Below are positions 35,412-43,871 of a stretch of DNA of 64,000 nucleotides, piece after piece; the stretch's first letter is position 1, and each line of letters opens with the position of its first letter. Below the pieces are notes generated by a model, which was not told where the DNA came from, ran no database searches, and saw only the letters and a program-made list of their open reading frames with translations. Position numbers and translations under genes: made by a program. This DNA comes from Candidatus Aminicenantes bacterium UBA6228 (lineage in GTDB: Bacteria > Acidobacteriota > Aminicenantia > Aminicenantales > Saccharicenantaceae): the NCBI GenBank assembly GCA_002441005.1, contig DJWO01000010.1:49591-113590 (forward strand), given 5' to 3'.

Positions 35412-35441
35412 TATTTAGCTACGAAATATATATTGTGTCAA
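35412..35441 (-). promoter_or_regulatory. Promoter upstream of the TonB receptor and its leader ORF
   Basis: Minus-strand TTGACA (plus 35436-35441) followed after 18 bp by TAAATA (plus 35412-35417). The -35 is perfect, the -10 moderate. Confidence 0.5.
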
Positions 35442-35463
35442 GTCCTTTCCCTTGAGCCAACTA

Positions 35464-36414
35464 TTATTTCTTTATCTGTTCCTTCAAAGCGGCAATAAAG
35501 TTATCCAGGAGTTTTATTTTTTCTTCATCCCTGGTAACAGCCCTGGCTTTTTCCAGGAACTCTACCGCCCGGGGCAAATCACCTTTATTCACATAACACC
35601 TGCCGGTCATTTCCAGCGTGTCAGCATCGTCTGGTTTGATGGCGAGAGCCTGGTCAAAATAACCCAAAGCCTCATCTATTTTATTTTGCTCAAAAAGAAT
35701 AAGCCCTAAATTGTAGAGATTAGCTGCATTCGATGGGTCAAGTTCGGCAGTTTTTTTATAGTATTCCAGAGCTTTTTCCTGGTTATTCAGACTTTGATAA
35801 CAATAAGCGAGCTGAAGATAGGCTGGAGCAAACTCCGGCACCAGCTCGGTCACTCTGCTCAGCTCGGTTATAGCTTCCTGATAACGTTGCAGCCGGCCAA
35901 GAGTTAAACCAAGCAGATAACGGACATTAGAATCGTCTGGATAATTTTTAGCCAGGTCCGATAGAAGATTATAGGCCCCTTCCAGATCTCCTGCCTTTAT
36001 TTTTTCTAATGATTCAGCCACCGCTTCCCGGGCTTCTTTAGCCTGGGTGGCCAGTTTGACCTGTTGCTCGCTGGCCAGGACGATGGTCTCCATTTCCACC
36101 TTTTGCATTCTTTCCTGCGGGGCTGAGAAATCCCAGTCGAAAGTTCTGGCCTCATAGCCATCTTTTTTGACCGTCACCTGATATTTACCATGAGGTAAGC
36201 CGGATAAAACATATTTGCCGTTCTTATCAGTCTTAACCCGGTAGTTACGGCTGGTGCTCACATCCTGGAGGATAATCTCCACTCCAGCTAACGGTTGTTC
36301 TTGAGAATCAATGACCAGGCCCAAAAGATGATATTCCCGGTACTGGCCGAAAAGGAAACCAGTACTAAATACCAGTATAAAAAAAGCTACCAAAATTTTA
36401 GTTTGTTTTTTCAT
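35464..36414 (-). CDS. Periplasmic TPR protein with carboxypeptidase-regulatory domain
   Basis: 316 residues. Signal peptide (~1-24), then one carboxypeptidase-regulatory-like beta sandwich (~28-100; GLVIDSQEQPLAGVEIIL, YVLSGLPHGKYQVTV), then a helical linker and about five TPR units to the end (e.g. NAANLYNLGLILFEQNKID). The same sandwich opens the neighbouring TonB receptor. TPRs mediate protein contacts, so it may be an adaptor in the periplasm. It overlaps the upstream sulfatase-like gene by 17 bp and is co-transcribed with it. Confidence 0.85.
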   Translation of the reverse strand: MKKQTKILVAFFILVFSTGFLFGQYREYHLLGLVIDSQEQPLAGVEIILQDVSTSRNYRVKTDKNGKYVLSGLPHGKYQVTVKKDGYEARTFDWDFSAPQERMQKVEMETIVLASEQQVKLATQAKEAREAVAESLEKIKAGDLEGAYNLLSDLAKNYPDDSNVRYLLGLTLGRLQRYQEAITELSRVTELVPEFAPAYLQLAYCYQSLNNQEKALEYYKKTAELDPSNAANLYNLGLILFEQNKIDEALGYFDQALAIKPDDADTLEMTGRCYVNKGDLPRAVEFLEKARAVTRDEEKIKLLDNFIAALKEQIKK

Positions 36415-38815
36415 GTTCTTGATTCTCCGTTTGATTTTTATATTGATTGGCTCTGGTCAGGGCTTCTTCAACTTTTTGAGTCTGACCGAGCCGGTTATAG
36501 ACATCAGCCAGAAGAAAATAACCAAAAGCTTTTAACTCAGGGGTCTTAGCCCGGCTCAGCCCGGCATTAATCAACTCTACGATCCCGGCTGGATTATCCT
36601 GGCGGAGGAGTTTTCCCCGGGCATAAAAGAGATAGCCTTCGGCCTCCTCCGGAGCCAGCTCCATGACCTTTTCCATCTGGGCCATATAACCATTATAGTC
36701 TCCCTGGGAAAAGAGGATCTTGCCCAGGTTAAACCTTGCCCGGTAATGATTGGGATAATATTCTATTTCCCTTTCATAGGCCTGGCGGGCCTCAGCCAGT
36801 TTTCCTTCCTCTTCATATAGTAACCCCAGGTGGTAATTGGCCAGTGGAAACCGCGGATAGTCATTGAGAACCTTCTGCAGGAGTTGTTCGGCCCGGCCAT
36901 ATTCTTTTAGTCCAGCTAAACACAGAGCTAAATTAAATTCGTTCCTGGTAATCTTCGGCTGGATTTCAAGGGCCTTTTCCAGATAGGGCAAAGCCCGGTC
37001 TGGCTGTTGCTTTTTTAAATAGACTTCGCCAATCAGGGTATAAGCCTGGGTATTTCTTTCATCCAGGGACAGGGTCTTTTTGCTCAGAGAAATAACTTCC
37101 TCATCCTGTCCTTCTTCAAGCAGCAGATTGGCCAGCCCGATCAGGCCCTGAATGGAATCCGGATCGCCCTTAAGAATATCATCCAGAAGTTTTTTAGCTT
37201 CTTCCCGCCGCCCGAGCTCAGCATAACAGGTAGAAAGCAGCTGCCTGGCTTGAGGGATGGCTGGCTCCAGGCTGAGAGCCCTTTCCAGAAAACCGGCTGC
37301 CTCCTGGTATTTATCATGGTTGATTAAATCGCCAGCCTGCTGGATTAACTCATAGACCTCCAGCTTATCTTTGGGGTCGGCTAAATCTTTAGCTGGCCTG
37401 GTTTTGAGCTTGACCGAAGCTCCAATATAACCGAGAGCAGCCAGCCGCTGGACGGTTTCAGCATCAAGATTGGCCGCCTGGGGTTCAGGCGCGCCCTGAC
37501 TGATTTTTTCCAGCAAGGAATCAAGCTGTCTTTTAAAATTCAGACCGGCTTCTGGAAATTTATTCTGGACATCACGGCCTTCCTCAGGATCACTTTTGAG
37601 GTCATAAAGCTCAGGCCGGGGTGCATCAATAAACTTAAACTGACTGGTTCTCAAACCAAGAAGCGGGCTCCAGCCATAATGCAGGCTGGGACTCATTGAT
37701 TCACAATAAGCCGGGATTTCTTTTTCTTTCCGGCCCGACATCATTGACAGAAGAGACCGCCCCTGGCTGGCCCTAGCTTTCAAACCGCTCATTTCTACAA
37801 TTGTCGGGAAAACATCAACCGTGCTAACTTCCAGCGGGACTCGCCTGTTCTGGAGGCTCTTATCCGGCGTGGAGATGATCAAAGGGACATGAACCGCAAA
37901 ATCATAGATAAAATAGCCGTGGGCTAACTCCCCATGGTCGCCCAGGCCTTCGCCATGATCACCCACCAGGACAATGATGGTTTCCTTTTCCAGGTTATTG
38001 TCCTTCAGCCACTTATAGAGGCGGCCAATCTGTTCATCCATGAAGGCAATTTCACCGTCATAGAGGCTGACCGGCGGAGAGTATCTATATCTCGAAAAAT
38101 AGGGCTCAGGCGGTTCATAAGGCAAATGGGGATCATAAAGGTGAACCCAGGCAAAGAAAGGCTGACTCTGATTTTCAGTCAGCCAGGTCAGGGCCGAATC
38201 AACCACTTCGTCGCCCCGGCGCTGAACCTGGCCGAGATCAAGCTGCTTATATTTTTTTAAATCGAACTGGTCGTCATAATAATTGAAACCCTGCTTGAGT
38301 CCCCAGCGGCCGTCAAGAACAAAAGCGGCAATAAAGGCAGCCGTCTGGTAACCGGAAGCAGAAAAGACCTCAGCCAGCGTGGTCAGTTCGTCCCTTAAGG
38401 CGTTATTACCATTTACCCTGACTCCATGATAAGGAGGATAGAAGCCGGTTAAGATGGAACAATGAGCAGGCAGAGTCAGGGGTGAAGCCGTCGCACATTG
38501 CTCAAAGACAACTCCTTTGGCCCCAAGCTCGTTTAAATTTGGTGTTTCAACTGCAGAATACCCGTAAAGAGGCAAATGATCAGCCCGGGTGGTGTCCATG
38601 GTAATTAACAGGACATTTGGCTGGCGGACACCCTCTTTTTTCCAGAAAGCCTGAAGCGAAGGAGAAGGCTGAAGGACGAGTTTATAAAAAACTACACTGG
38701 CCGCAGCTACCAGGATAATGATCAGCCACAGCCAGGCCAGCCTGCCAGGCCGTTTTGAAGTAGTTTTACCGGGCTGAGCAGGTCCACCGGCTTTATTTCT
38801 TTTCTTTTTGCTCAT
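36398..38815 (-). CDS. Membrane-anchored sulfatase-like (alkaline-phosphatase superfamily) protein with TPR tail
   Basis: 805 residues. One N-terminal membrane anchor (~27-48), an AlkP-superfamily domain (~65-450) with metal-binding NVLLITMDTTRADH and DHGEGLGDHGE, and then about eight TPRs (~480-800). The segment aligned with the sulfatase formylglycine motif (C-x-P-S-R) reads T-L-P-A-H (Thr114 to His118), so the modifiable Cys and the Arg are absent. It is therefore unlikely to be a formylglycine sulfatase; a phosphohydrolase or transferase using Thr is possible. The family recurs in Acidobacteria and Aminicenantes. ATG at 38815 chosen over an adjacent TTG. Confidence 0.82.
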   Translation of the reverse strand: MSKKKRNKAGGPAQPGKTTSKRPGRLAWLWLIIILVAAASVVFYKLVLQPSPSLQAFWKKEGVRQPNVLLITMDTTRADHLPLYGYSAVETPNLNELGAKGVVFEQCATASPLTLPAHCSILTGFYPPYHGVRVNGNNALRDELTTLAEVFSASGYQTAAFIAAFVLDGRWGLKQGFNYYDDQFDLKKYKQLDLGQVQRRGDEVVDSALTWLTENQSQPFFAWVHLYDPHLPYEPPEPYFSRYRYSPPVSLYDGEIAFMDEQIGRLYKWLKDNNLEKETIIVLVGDHGEGLGDHGELAHGYFIYDFAVHVPLIISTPDKSLQNRRVPLEVSTVDVFPTIVEMSGLKARASQGRSLLSMMSGRKEKEIPAYCESMSPSLHYGWSPLLGLRTSQFKFIDAPRPELYDLKSDPEEGRDVQNKFPEAGLNFKRQLDSLLEKISQGAPEPQAANLDAETVQRLAALGYIGASVKLKTRPAKDLADPKDKLEVYELIQQAGDLINHDKYQEAAGFLERALSLEPAIPQARQLLSTCYAELGRREEAKKLLDDILKGDPDSIQGLIGLANLLLEEGQDEEVISLSKKTLSLDERNTQAYTLIGEVYLKKQQPDRALPYLEKALEIQPKITRNEFNLALCLAGLKEYGRAEQLLQKVLNDYPRFPLANYHLGLLYEEEGKLAEARQAYEREIEYYPNHYRARFNLGKILFSQGDYNGYMAQMEKVMELAPEEAEGYLFYARGKLLRQDNPAGIVELINAGLSRAKTPELKAFGYFLLADVYNRLGQTQKVEEALTRANQYKNQTENQEHEKTN

Positions 38816-38896
38816 CAATCACCCATCCGCCAGAACACCATTGAATCACCAAATAAACTCGCCAGCTGCTTTCACTCTATTGATTTTACCATTATA

Positions 38897-38925
38897 AATC
38901 TAATCTATCCTATCCTATCTCCTCT
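38897..38925. repeat. Short pentanucleotide tandem repeat
   Basis: Plus strand reads AATCTAATCTATCCTATCCT and continues TATCTCCTC: two ATCTA then two TCCTA units in the gap between the GH116 gene and the sulfatase-like gene. No function is evident. Confidence 0.35.
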
Positions 38926-38929
38926 AAAT

Positions 38930-41542
38930 TTATTTTGATTCCGAGTTGAGGAGTGCCCGGTAAACTGCCCAGACTGCCCCGGGCCTCATATATTTCATTG
39001 CCCGGAAAAGATTTTCACCATAATTTTTTGACGGTTCATTCCAGAGTTTTTCAGCCGGATTGAGGTAAGCCTCCGGTGTCTTAAAAAAGTAACCCTGTCC
39101 CTCAGGACTCCAGACTACCCGGTAAAGCCCGTAAATTGTCTGCCAAGCTTCTTTCTCCAGACCATTGAGCAGGCAATTGGCAGCAAAAGCATAGGCTGTT
39201 CCCACCCAGACTTCATCGCCCTGCTGGCTCAAAAGCTGGCGGCCATCGGCCCGTCGGCCATTAACTGCTCCCATCAATCCATCGCCATAGCCGGCCACAT
39301 TGTTTTTAAAAATTGTCTGGAGAGCAGCCTTGACCTGGCCGGCCGGTAATAAAGGCTCAGGTTTATCAAGGCCAATCATCGCCCCATACCACAGGCCAAA
39401 CAGCTGGTCAGTCATAATGTCATCAGTCTGAGCATCAATATGAAAATACTGACGGTCAGAATCCCAGAGTTTAGACAGGCCTTGCTGGCCGGCTTCAATC
39501 CACTCAGTATATCTTTTCTGAATATCTTTAAGTTTTTGCCGGCCTATCTCTTCGACCCCGCTGGCTAATAACAGCTCGCCCATTTTATTGGCAGCTTGAA
39601 GCGAGCTTAGCCAGAGGAGGCTGACATAGGCACTGGTACCCATCATCCGCCAGGTATCATAGGTTTGATCCGGAATACCTTCATTCTGCGGAAGATGAGA
39701 TGCCGGGTCGCCAAATTTTTTCTCAAGGGTATCCAGAGCCAGAACCGAAGCCGACATCAATTCAGCCAGAAAATCCACGTCCGGCCGGCCGTGAGCTAAA
39801 TAATCACGCAGGGCCCGCAGGGGAAATTTTGGATTGAGGTCCTTCCAGACATTGCCGTTCTGCCAGTCAAAGGCATTGAGCACCACCCAGGGGCGAAGGC
39901 GCGGCGAGCCAAGGTCATGAGGGATCATGCCCTGCTCTTTATTGATATTCCAGTAATAGCCTTTTTTGCTGGCTGGAACTTCAGCCGGAAAAGTCTCATT
40001 GTATTGATAAATCTTATAAGCCGGGTCAAGCTGGCTTAAAGCCTGAGCAAAAAAGCGAATATTTTTCATTTCCAGTTCCGGCCAGAGTTCCAGTACCTGC
40101 CAGCAGTAAGAATCGACATCAAAAGTGCCGTACATCAAATAATCGGCACTCTCCAGATAAGTAAACAAATCAGTCGTAGCTTCCCACAGACTTGTTTCGC
40201 TAAAAATATAAAGCTCGTTAAAAAGAAGCTGCTTGAACCATGGCGGCCAGTCTTTCCGGTCAATAATTTCCTGTTGCCAGTTGAGGATGGCTTTTTCCCA
40301 TTCCTGATATTTATTTAAAGCTTCAAAAGCAATGGCCAGAGACTGCTGGCCATCGGCTCCAAAATATTCGGTGTATTTCTTACGGTATTTAACGCCTTGT
40401 TCAAATTCGGAATAGGGAAAATCCCAGCTGATGATAAAAGGAATTTCCAGCTGCTGACCAGGCTTTAATTTCAGGCTGAGACAGAGAGCTGAAGCTGTTC
40501 TTGAATTTTTGTTGTTGACCGCCAGGGAGGAAGGCAACCGGCCAGCCGAAGAAAATGGTTCCATGACTTCCAGGCCGTCTCCAGCCGGATCAAAATCAGT
40601 TAAATAAGTTACTTCACCGCCGGGCACTTGAACAGTAGCGATGGCCATGGTTCCAGCCAGCCCTGACGCGCGCTGGATGTTTAGCCCGCGCCGTTTAAAA
40701 ATTATTCCTTTCTTCTCCCCCTCGGTCACCAGTTCACTATAGTTGCCGAAGCTATTTTTATCCCAGATAAATTGCGTCGGTGGCACTTCGCCTCCCGGCC
40801 AGATTGCTTCCCAGCCAACCATATTCTCCCAGGTCAGCATGATGGAGATTTCTACTGGCTCGGAGGAATTATTCCTGGCCAGCCATTTATAAATTGCTAC
40901 CGGATAACTTGTCTCTTTATAGTTATGGGGAATAACCGGAGAAAATTGAACAACCGCCAGCTTGACCGGCCAGTCCTTCATTTTTTCGAAGGAGACGCCG
41001 CTCCGGGGATAGAGGGCATAATAATCGGCAGAATCAGGATCCTGAAGATAAGGCCAGCTTTTAAGAACCGATGAAGGCTGATCAGTGGCTATAGTCCGGA
41101 CAATCTTTTGCTTCCCTTTCTTAAGATAGACGTGGAAAGCATCAACAGGCAGGTTATCATCAACATACCAGCCTGGTTTTAAAAACCAGTAACGGAAATT
41201 ACCGCTCATCGTCCATTCAAATCCAGTGGCTCCCAGTCCACCCACCGGACAGGCGCTGCCTTCCGGATTATTATCGATGATGCCGGCGGCTGCCGCCTGG
41301 CCAAAAGATTTCATTTTAAAGCCGAAAGGCCTGGTAAAAGAACAAGCTGAAAAACCGGCCAGATTGGGAGCGGCTGGCTGAAACCTATAACTCAGCCAGG
41401 GCTTCTGACCGGCCCTGGAGGACAGGGCAGCTTTTGACTGGCCGTTCTCAGCCGCCCTCAACCAGCCGGTATCAAACAACAACAAAATTACCAGTCCCGA
41501 AAATAAGAGCCTTTGAAAATTTACCAGGATTTTTTCTTTCAT
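38930..41542 (-). CDS. Secreted GH116 beta-glucosidase / glucosylceramidase-like hydrolase
   Basis: 870 residues with a signal peptide. The N-terminal beta domain begins with GGLGATGFEWTMSGNFRYW, as in GBA2-type GH116 enzymes. The (alpha/alpha)6 catalytic domain has FNELYIF (predicted nucleophile Glu) and PDQTYDTW (predicted acid/base Asp), plus DVDSYCWQVLELWPELE and HDLGSPR. Retaining exo-acting enzymes of this family cleave beta-glucosides, beta-xylosides or glucosylceramide. The ATG at 41542 has a GGGGG tract 7 bases upstream; an ATG at 41575 has no site and would place 11 extra residues before the signal peptide. It lies 47 bp after nagA. Confidence 0.85.
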   Translation of the reverse strand: MKEKILVNFQRLLFSGLVILLLFDTGWLRAAENGQSKAALSSRAGQKPWLSYRFQPAAPNLAGFSACSFTRPFGFKMKSFGQAAAAGIIDNNPEGSACPVGGLGATGFEWTMSGNFRYWFLKPGWYVDDNLPVDAFHVYLKKGKQKIVRTIATDQPSSVLKSWPYLQDPDSADYYALYPRSGVSFEKMKDWPVKLAVVQFSPVIPHNYKETSYPVAIYKWLARNNSSEPVEISIMLTWENMVGWEAIWPGGEVPPTQFIWDKNSFGNYSELVTEGEKKGIIFKRRGLNIQRASGLAGTMAIATVQVPGGEVTYLTDFDPAGDGLEVMEPFSSAGRLPSSLAVNNKNSRTASALCLSLKLKPGQQLEIPFIISWDFPYSEFEQGVKYRKKYTEYFGADGQQSLAIAFEALNKYQEWEKAILNWQQEIIDRKDWPPWFKQLLFNELYIFSETSLWEATTDLFTYLESADYLMYGTFDVDSYCWQVLELWPELEMKNIRFFAQALSQLDPAYKIYQYNETFPAEVPASKKGYYWNINKEQGMIPHDLGSPRLRPWVVLNAFDWQNGNVWKDLNPKFPLRALRDYLAHGRPDVDFLAELMSASVLALDTLEKKFGDPASHLPQNEGIPDQTYDTWRMMGTSAYVSLLWLSSLQAANKMGELLLASGVEEIGRQKLKDIQKRYTEWIEAGQQGLSKLWDSDRQYFHIDAQTDDIMTDQLFGLWYGAMIGLDKPEPLLPAGQVKAALQTIFKNNVAGYGDGLMGAVNGRRADGRQLLSQQGDEVWVGTAYAFAANCLLNGLEKEAWQTIYGLYRVVWSPEGQGYFFKTPEAYLNPAEKLWNEPSKNYGENLFRAMKYMRPGAVWAVYRALLNSESK

Positions 41543-41589
41543 CTTATTACCCCCTTCCCCGTTAAGTTTACTCATCTTGATTGGCCCGG

Positions 41590-42768
41590 CTACCGGCGGT
41601 CACCTTCCCCTGAATAAACTTTTTCACCTCTGACAAAAGTCGCCCTGGTTTCAAAATTGCTGTCAAAAATAGCAATATTAGCCCTTTTGCCTGGTTCGAG
41701 ACTGCCCACTAAGGTTTCCAGCCCAACACTTTTAGCTGGAGTTAAAGTTGCCATTCTAATGGCCTCTGGCACAGATAGTCCTGTCCAGCTAAGAACATTG
41801 CGCACCCCATGATTAAGATGGAGCACCGAGCCAGCTAGAACACCGCTATCTTTGAGTCTGATTTCCCGGCCTTTAAGCACCACCTCCAGCCCGCCCCAGG
41901 CATAAGTCCCGTCAGGCAGACCGGCTTCCTTAAGGGTATCGGTAATCAAGCAGACCCGGTCAACCCCTTTGCGGAAAACGGCCAGTCTGATAAAAGAAGG
42001 ATGGAGGTGAATCCCGTCAGCGATCAACTCTACAAAGACTTGATTTTCATCCAGAGCCGCTCCTATTCCTCCTGGCTCACGGTGATGAAATTCGCGCCAG
42101 GCGTTGAAGAGATGGGTGGCCTGATTCGCTCCAGCCGAAAAGGCCTGAAGAGCTTCATCATAAGTAGCATCACTGTGGCCAACTGAAACTGTCCAGCCCC
42201 ACTTAACCAGACCGGGTATATAGGTTAGATTTTGACCCACCTCAGGGGCCAGGGTAATCAGGGTTTTTAAGTCTCCCAGAGCAGACTTTAACTCCTGCAG
42301 TTCCTTCTGATTGATTTCCCTCACATAATCCGGATCCTGGGCGCCCTTTCTTTTCTGACTGATATAAGGACCTTCAAGATGAATGCCCAGGACTTCTGAA
42401 GGCAAATCTTGCTGGCTGGCTTCCCTGACGGCGGTGATAGCCCGGAGAAGCGCTTCCTCACTGGCAGTTAAGGTGGTCGGGAAAAAGCCAGTAACTCCGC
42501 ACTCTGCCTCGTGTTTCGCTATTTCCCTGATACTCTCCGCCTCCCCATCCATGGCCTCTTTTCCCCTGGCTCCGTGGAGATGAACATCAATTAATCCTGG
42601 CGAGACCCAGCAGCCGCGGTAATCAATAACTTCTGGGGAATTAGCCAGTTGCCCGGCCTGGCTGGCTTCAATGATTTCAACAATCTGCCCTTCTTTGATA
42701 ACGAGAAAGCCGTTTTTCTCCACTTTATCCGGCAAAATCAAATTGCCCCGGATGAGTTTTCTGCTCAT
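41590..42768 (-). CDS. nagA: N-acetylglucosamine-6-phosphate deacetylase
   Basis: 392 residues, amidohydrolase fold. Motifs: DVHLHGARGKEAMDG, HLEGPYISQKRKGAQ (metal Glu and flanking His), VGHSDATYDEA, ATHLFNAW and LITDTLKEAGLPDG (catalytic Asp). It removes acetate from GlcNAc-6-P to give glucosamine-6-P. It lies in a run of carbohydrate genes (chitinase, ROK kinase, transporter, secreted deacetylase) that point to chitin-derived sugar use. No nagB deaminase is found in the window. Confidence 0.95.
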   Translation of the reverse strand: MSRKLIRGNLILPDKVEKNGFLVIKEGQIVEIIEASQAGQLANSPEVIDYRGCWVSPGLIDVHLHGARGKEAMDGEAESIREIAKHEAECGVTGFFPTTLTASEEALLRAITAVREASQQDLPSEVLGIHLEGPYISQKRKGAQDPDYVREINQKELQELKSALGDLKTLITLAPEVGQNLTYIPGLVKWGWTVSVGHSDATYDEALQAFSAGANQATHLFNAWREFHHREPGGIGAALDENQVFVELIADGIHLHPSFIRLAVFRKGVDRVCLITDTLKEAGLPDGTYAWGGLEVVLKGREIRLKDSGVLAGSVLHLNHGVRNVLSWTGLSVPEAIRMATLTPAKSVGLETLVGSLEPGKRANIAIFDSNFETRATFVRGEKVYSGEGDRR

Positions 42769-42901
42769 GGTTTTATTCCATCCTTTTATTCTTTTGATTC
42801 TTCAATTTTTGACTTATTTTTATTTTAGCACTTTTATTTGAGCCGGATGAACCTGAAGGTTTTAGAGCGATGGCCACCAGCCAAATCCAGTCAGCCGGCC
42901 C

Positions 42902-43801
42902 TTAATTAAGAGCCGCTCTTCTCTCCGCTTTTAGCTCCCGGTAGCTAACTAATTTAATCTTTCTTTGATTGATAACTTTTTTGACCTTCGGACTGGTTAT
43001 AGCCCTGACTTCAGCCGAGCGGTAACGGTAAACGTTTTTGAGCCCATCCGGATTTTGATCAATAAGAGCCCTCTCTTCGGGCGTATCAAGCCCGGGATGG
43101 ACAACCAGAAGATAAAGGCCTGGCTTAGCACTTTTTAATTTTTCAATCAAAACTTTTTCCTTTTCTTCCGGTGCAACATTATAAATATCAAAAAATTCCC
43201 GGTCCTCACCACACCAGCCAGAGACAGGCAAATTGTATTCCTTAGCCAGCTTCCTGACTATGGTCAGATATTCTTCTTTCGATTCCAGGCTGTCCATGTG
43301 GGTATCGAGATAATCAGGCTTAAGGCCGCAGGCTAAAGCCCGGTCAATCTGAGCCCGGAGTTCTTTTTCTATTTCGTCCGATTTAGGTCCGGCGGCCAGA
43401 AAGGCCTGAGCTGACGGATAGAAAAATCCATCTTTATCCACCAGGCTCGAGACCAGGTTATAAGGCAGAACGGGCCGCCAACGGTAGTTTTTCCATTCAG
43501 CATTAACACAGAGATGAATTCCTGCCGACCAGTCCGGATGTTCCAGGCAGCGTCGGACTGCATCTTCAAACCAGGGGGAAGGGACAATCAGCCCGCCACT
43601 GGTGATAATTCCCCGGTTAAAAGCTAACTCGAAAGCTTCATTAGCCGAGTGAGTCATGCCCATATCATCTCCCCTGACCACCAGTTTAATAGCCTGGTCT
43701 TGAGCCCAAAGCGGGCTGGCCGGGAGCAGCCATAGGCCGAGAAGCAGTCCGAGGCCTAAGGCGATCACTGACCGTTTCCATCGGGGTGATTCGGCTGCCA
43801 T
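42902..43801 (-). CDS. Secreted ChbG/YdjC-family carbohydrate deacetylase
   Basis: 299 residues. An N-terminal signal peptide (~1-33, ending LWAQDQ) is followed by the YdjC/ChbG fold: LVVRGDDMGMTHSANEAFE (metal-binding Asp pair), AGIHLCVNAEW (His) and DTHMDSLES (His ligand). The family removes one acetyl group from chito-oligosaccharides. Known ChbG proteins are cytoplasmic; here the signal sequence predicts periplasmic or extracellular action, upstream of import. It sits between an MFS transporter and nagA. Confidence 0.85.
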   Translation of the reverse strand: MAAESPRWKRSVIALGLGLLLGLWLLPASPLWAQDQAIKLVVRGDDMGMTHSANEAFELAFNRGIITSGGLIVPSPWFEDAVRRCLEHPDWSAGIHLCVNAEWKNYRWRPVLPYNLVSSLVDKDGFFYPSAQAFLAAGPKSDEIEKELRAQIDRALACGLKPDYLDTHMDSLESKEEYLTIVRKLAKEYNLPVSGWCGEDREFFDIYNVAPEEKEKVLIEKLKSAKPGLYLLVVHPGLDTPEERALIDQNPDGLKNVYRYRSAEVRAITSPKVKKVINQRKIKLVSYRELKAERRAALN

Positions 43802-43871
43802 CTTTTCCTTCCTCCTTTTTAATAACTTAAATCAACCATTTAAGTTTTCAAACCTGAATTCCGGCCAGCCG

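Noticed and set aside
36398..38815. Plain arylsulfatase annotation
   Set aside because: The C-x-P-S-R formylglycine motif is replaced by T-L-P-A-H.
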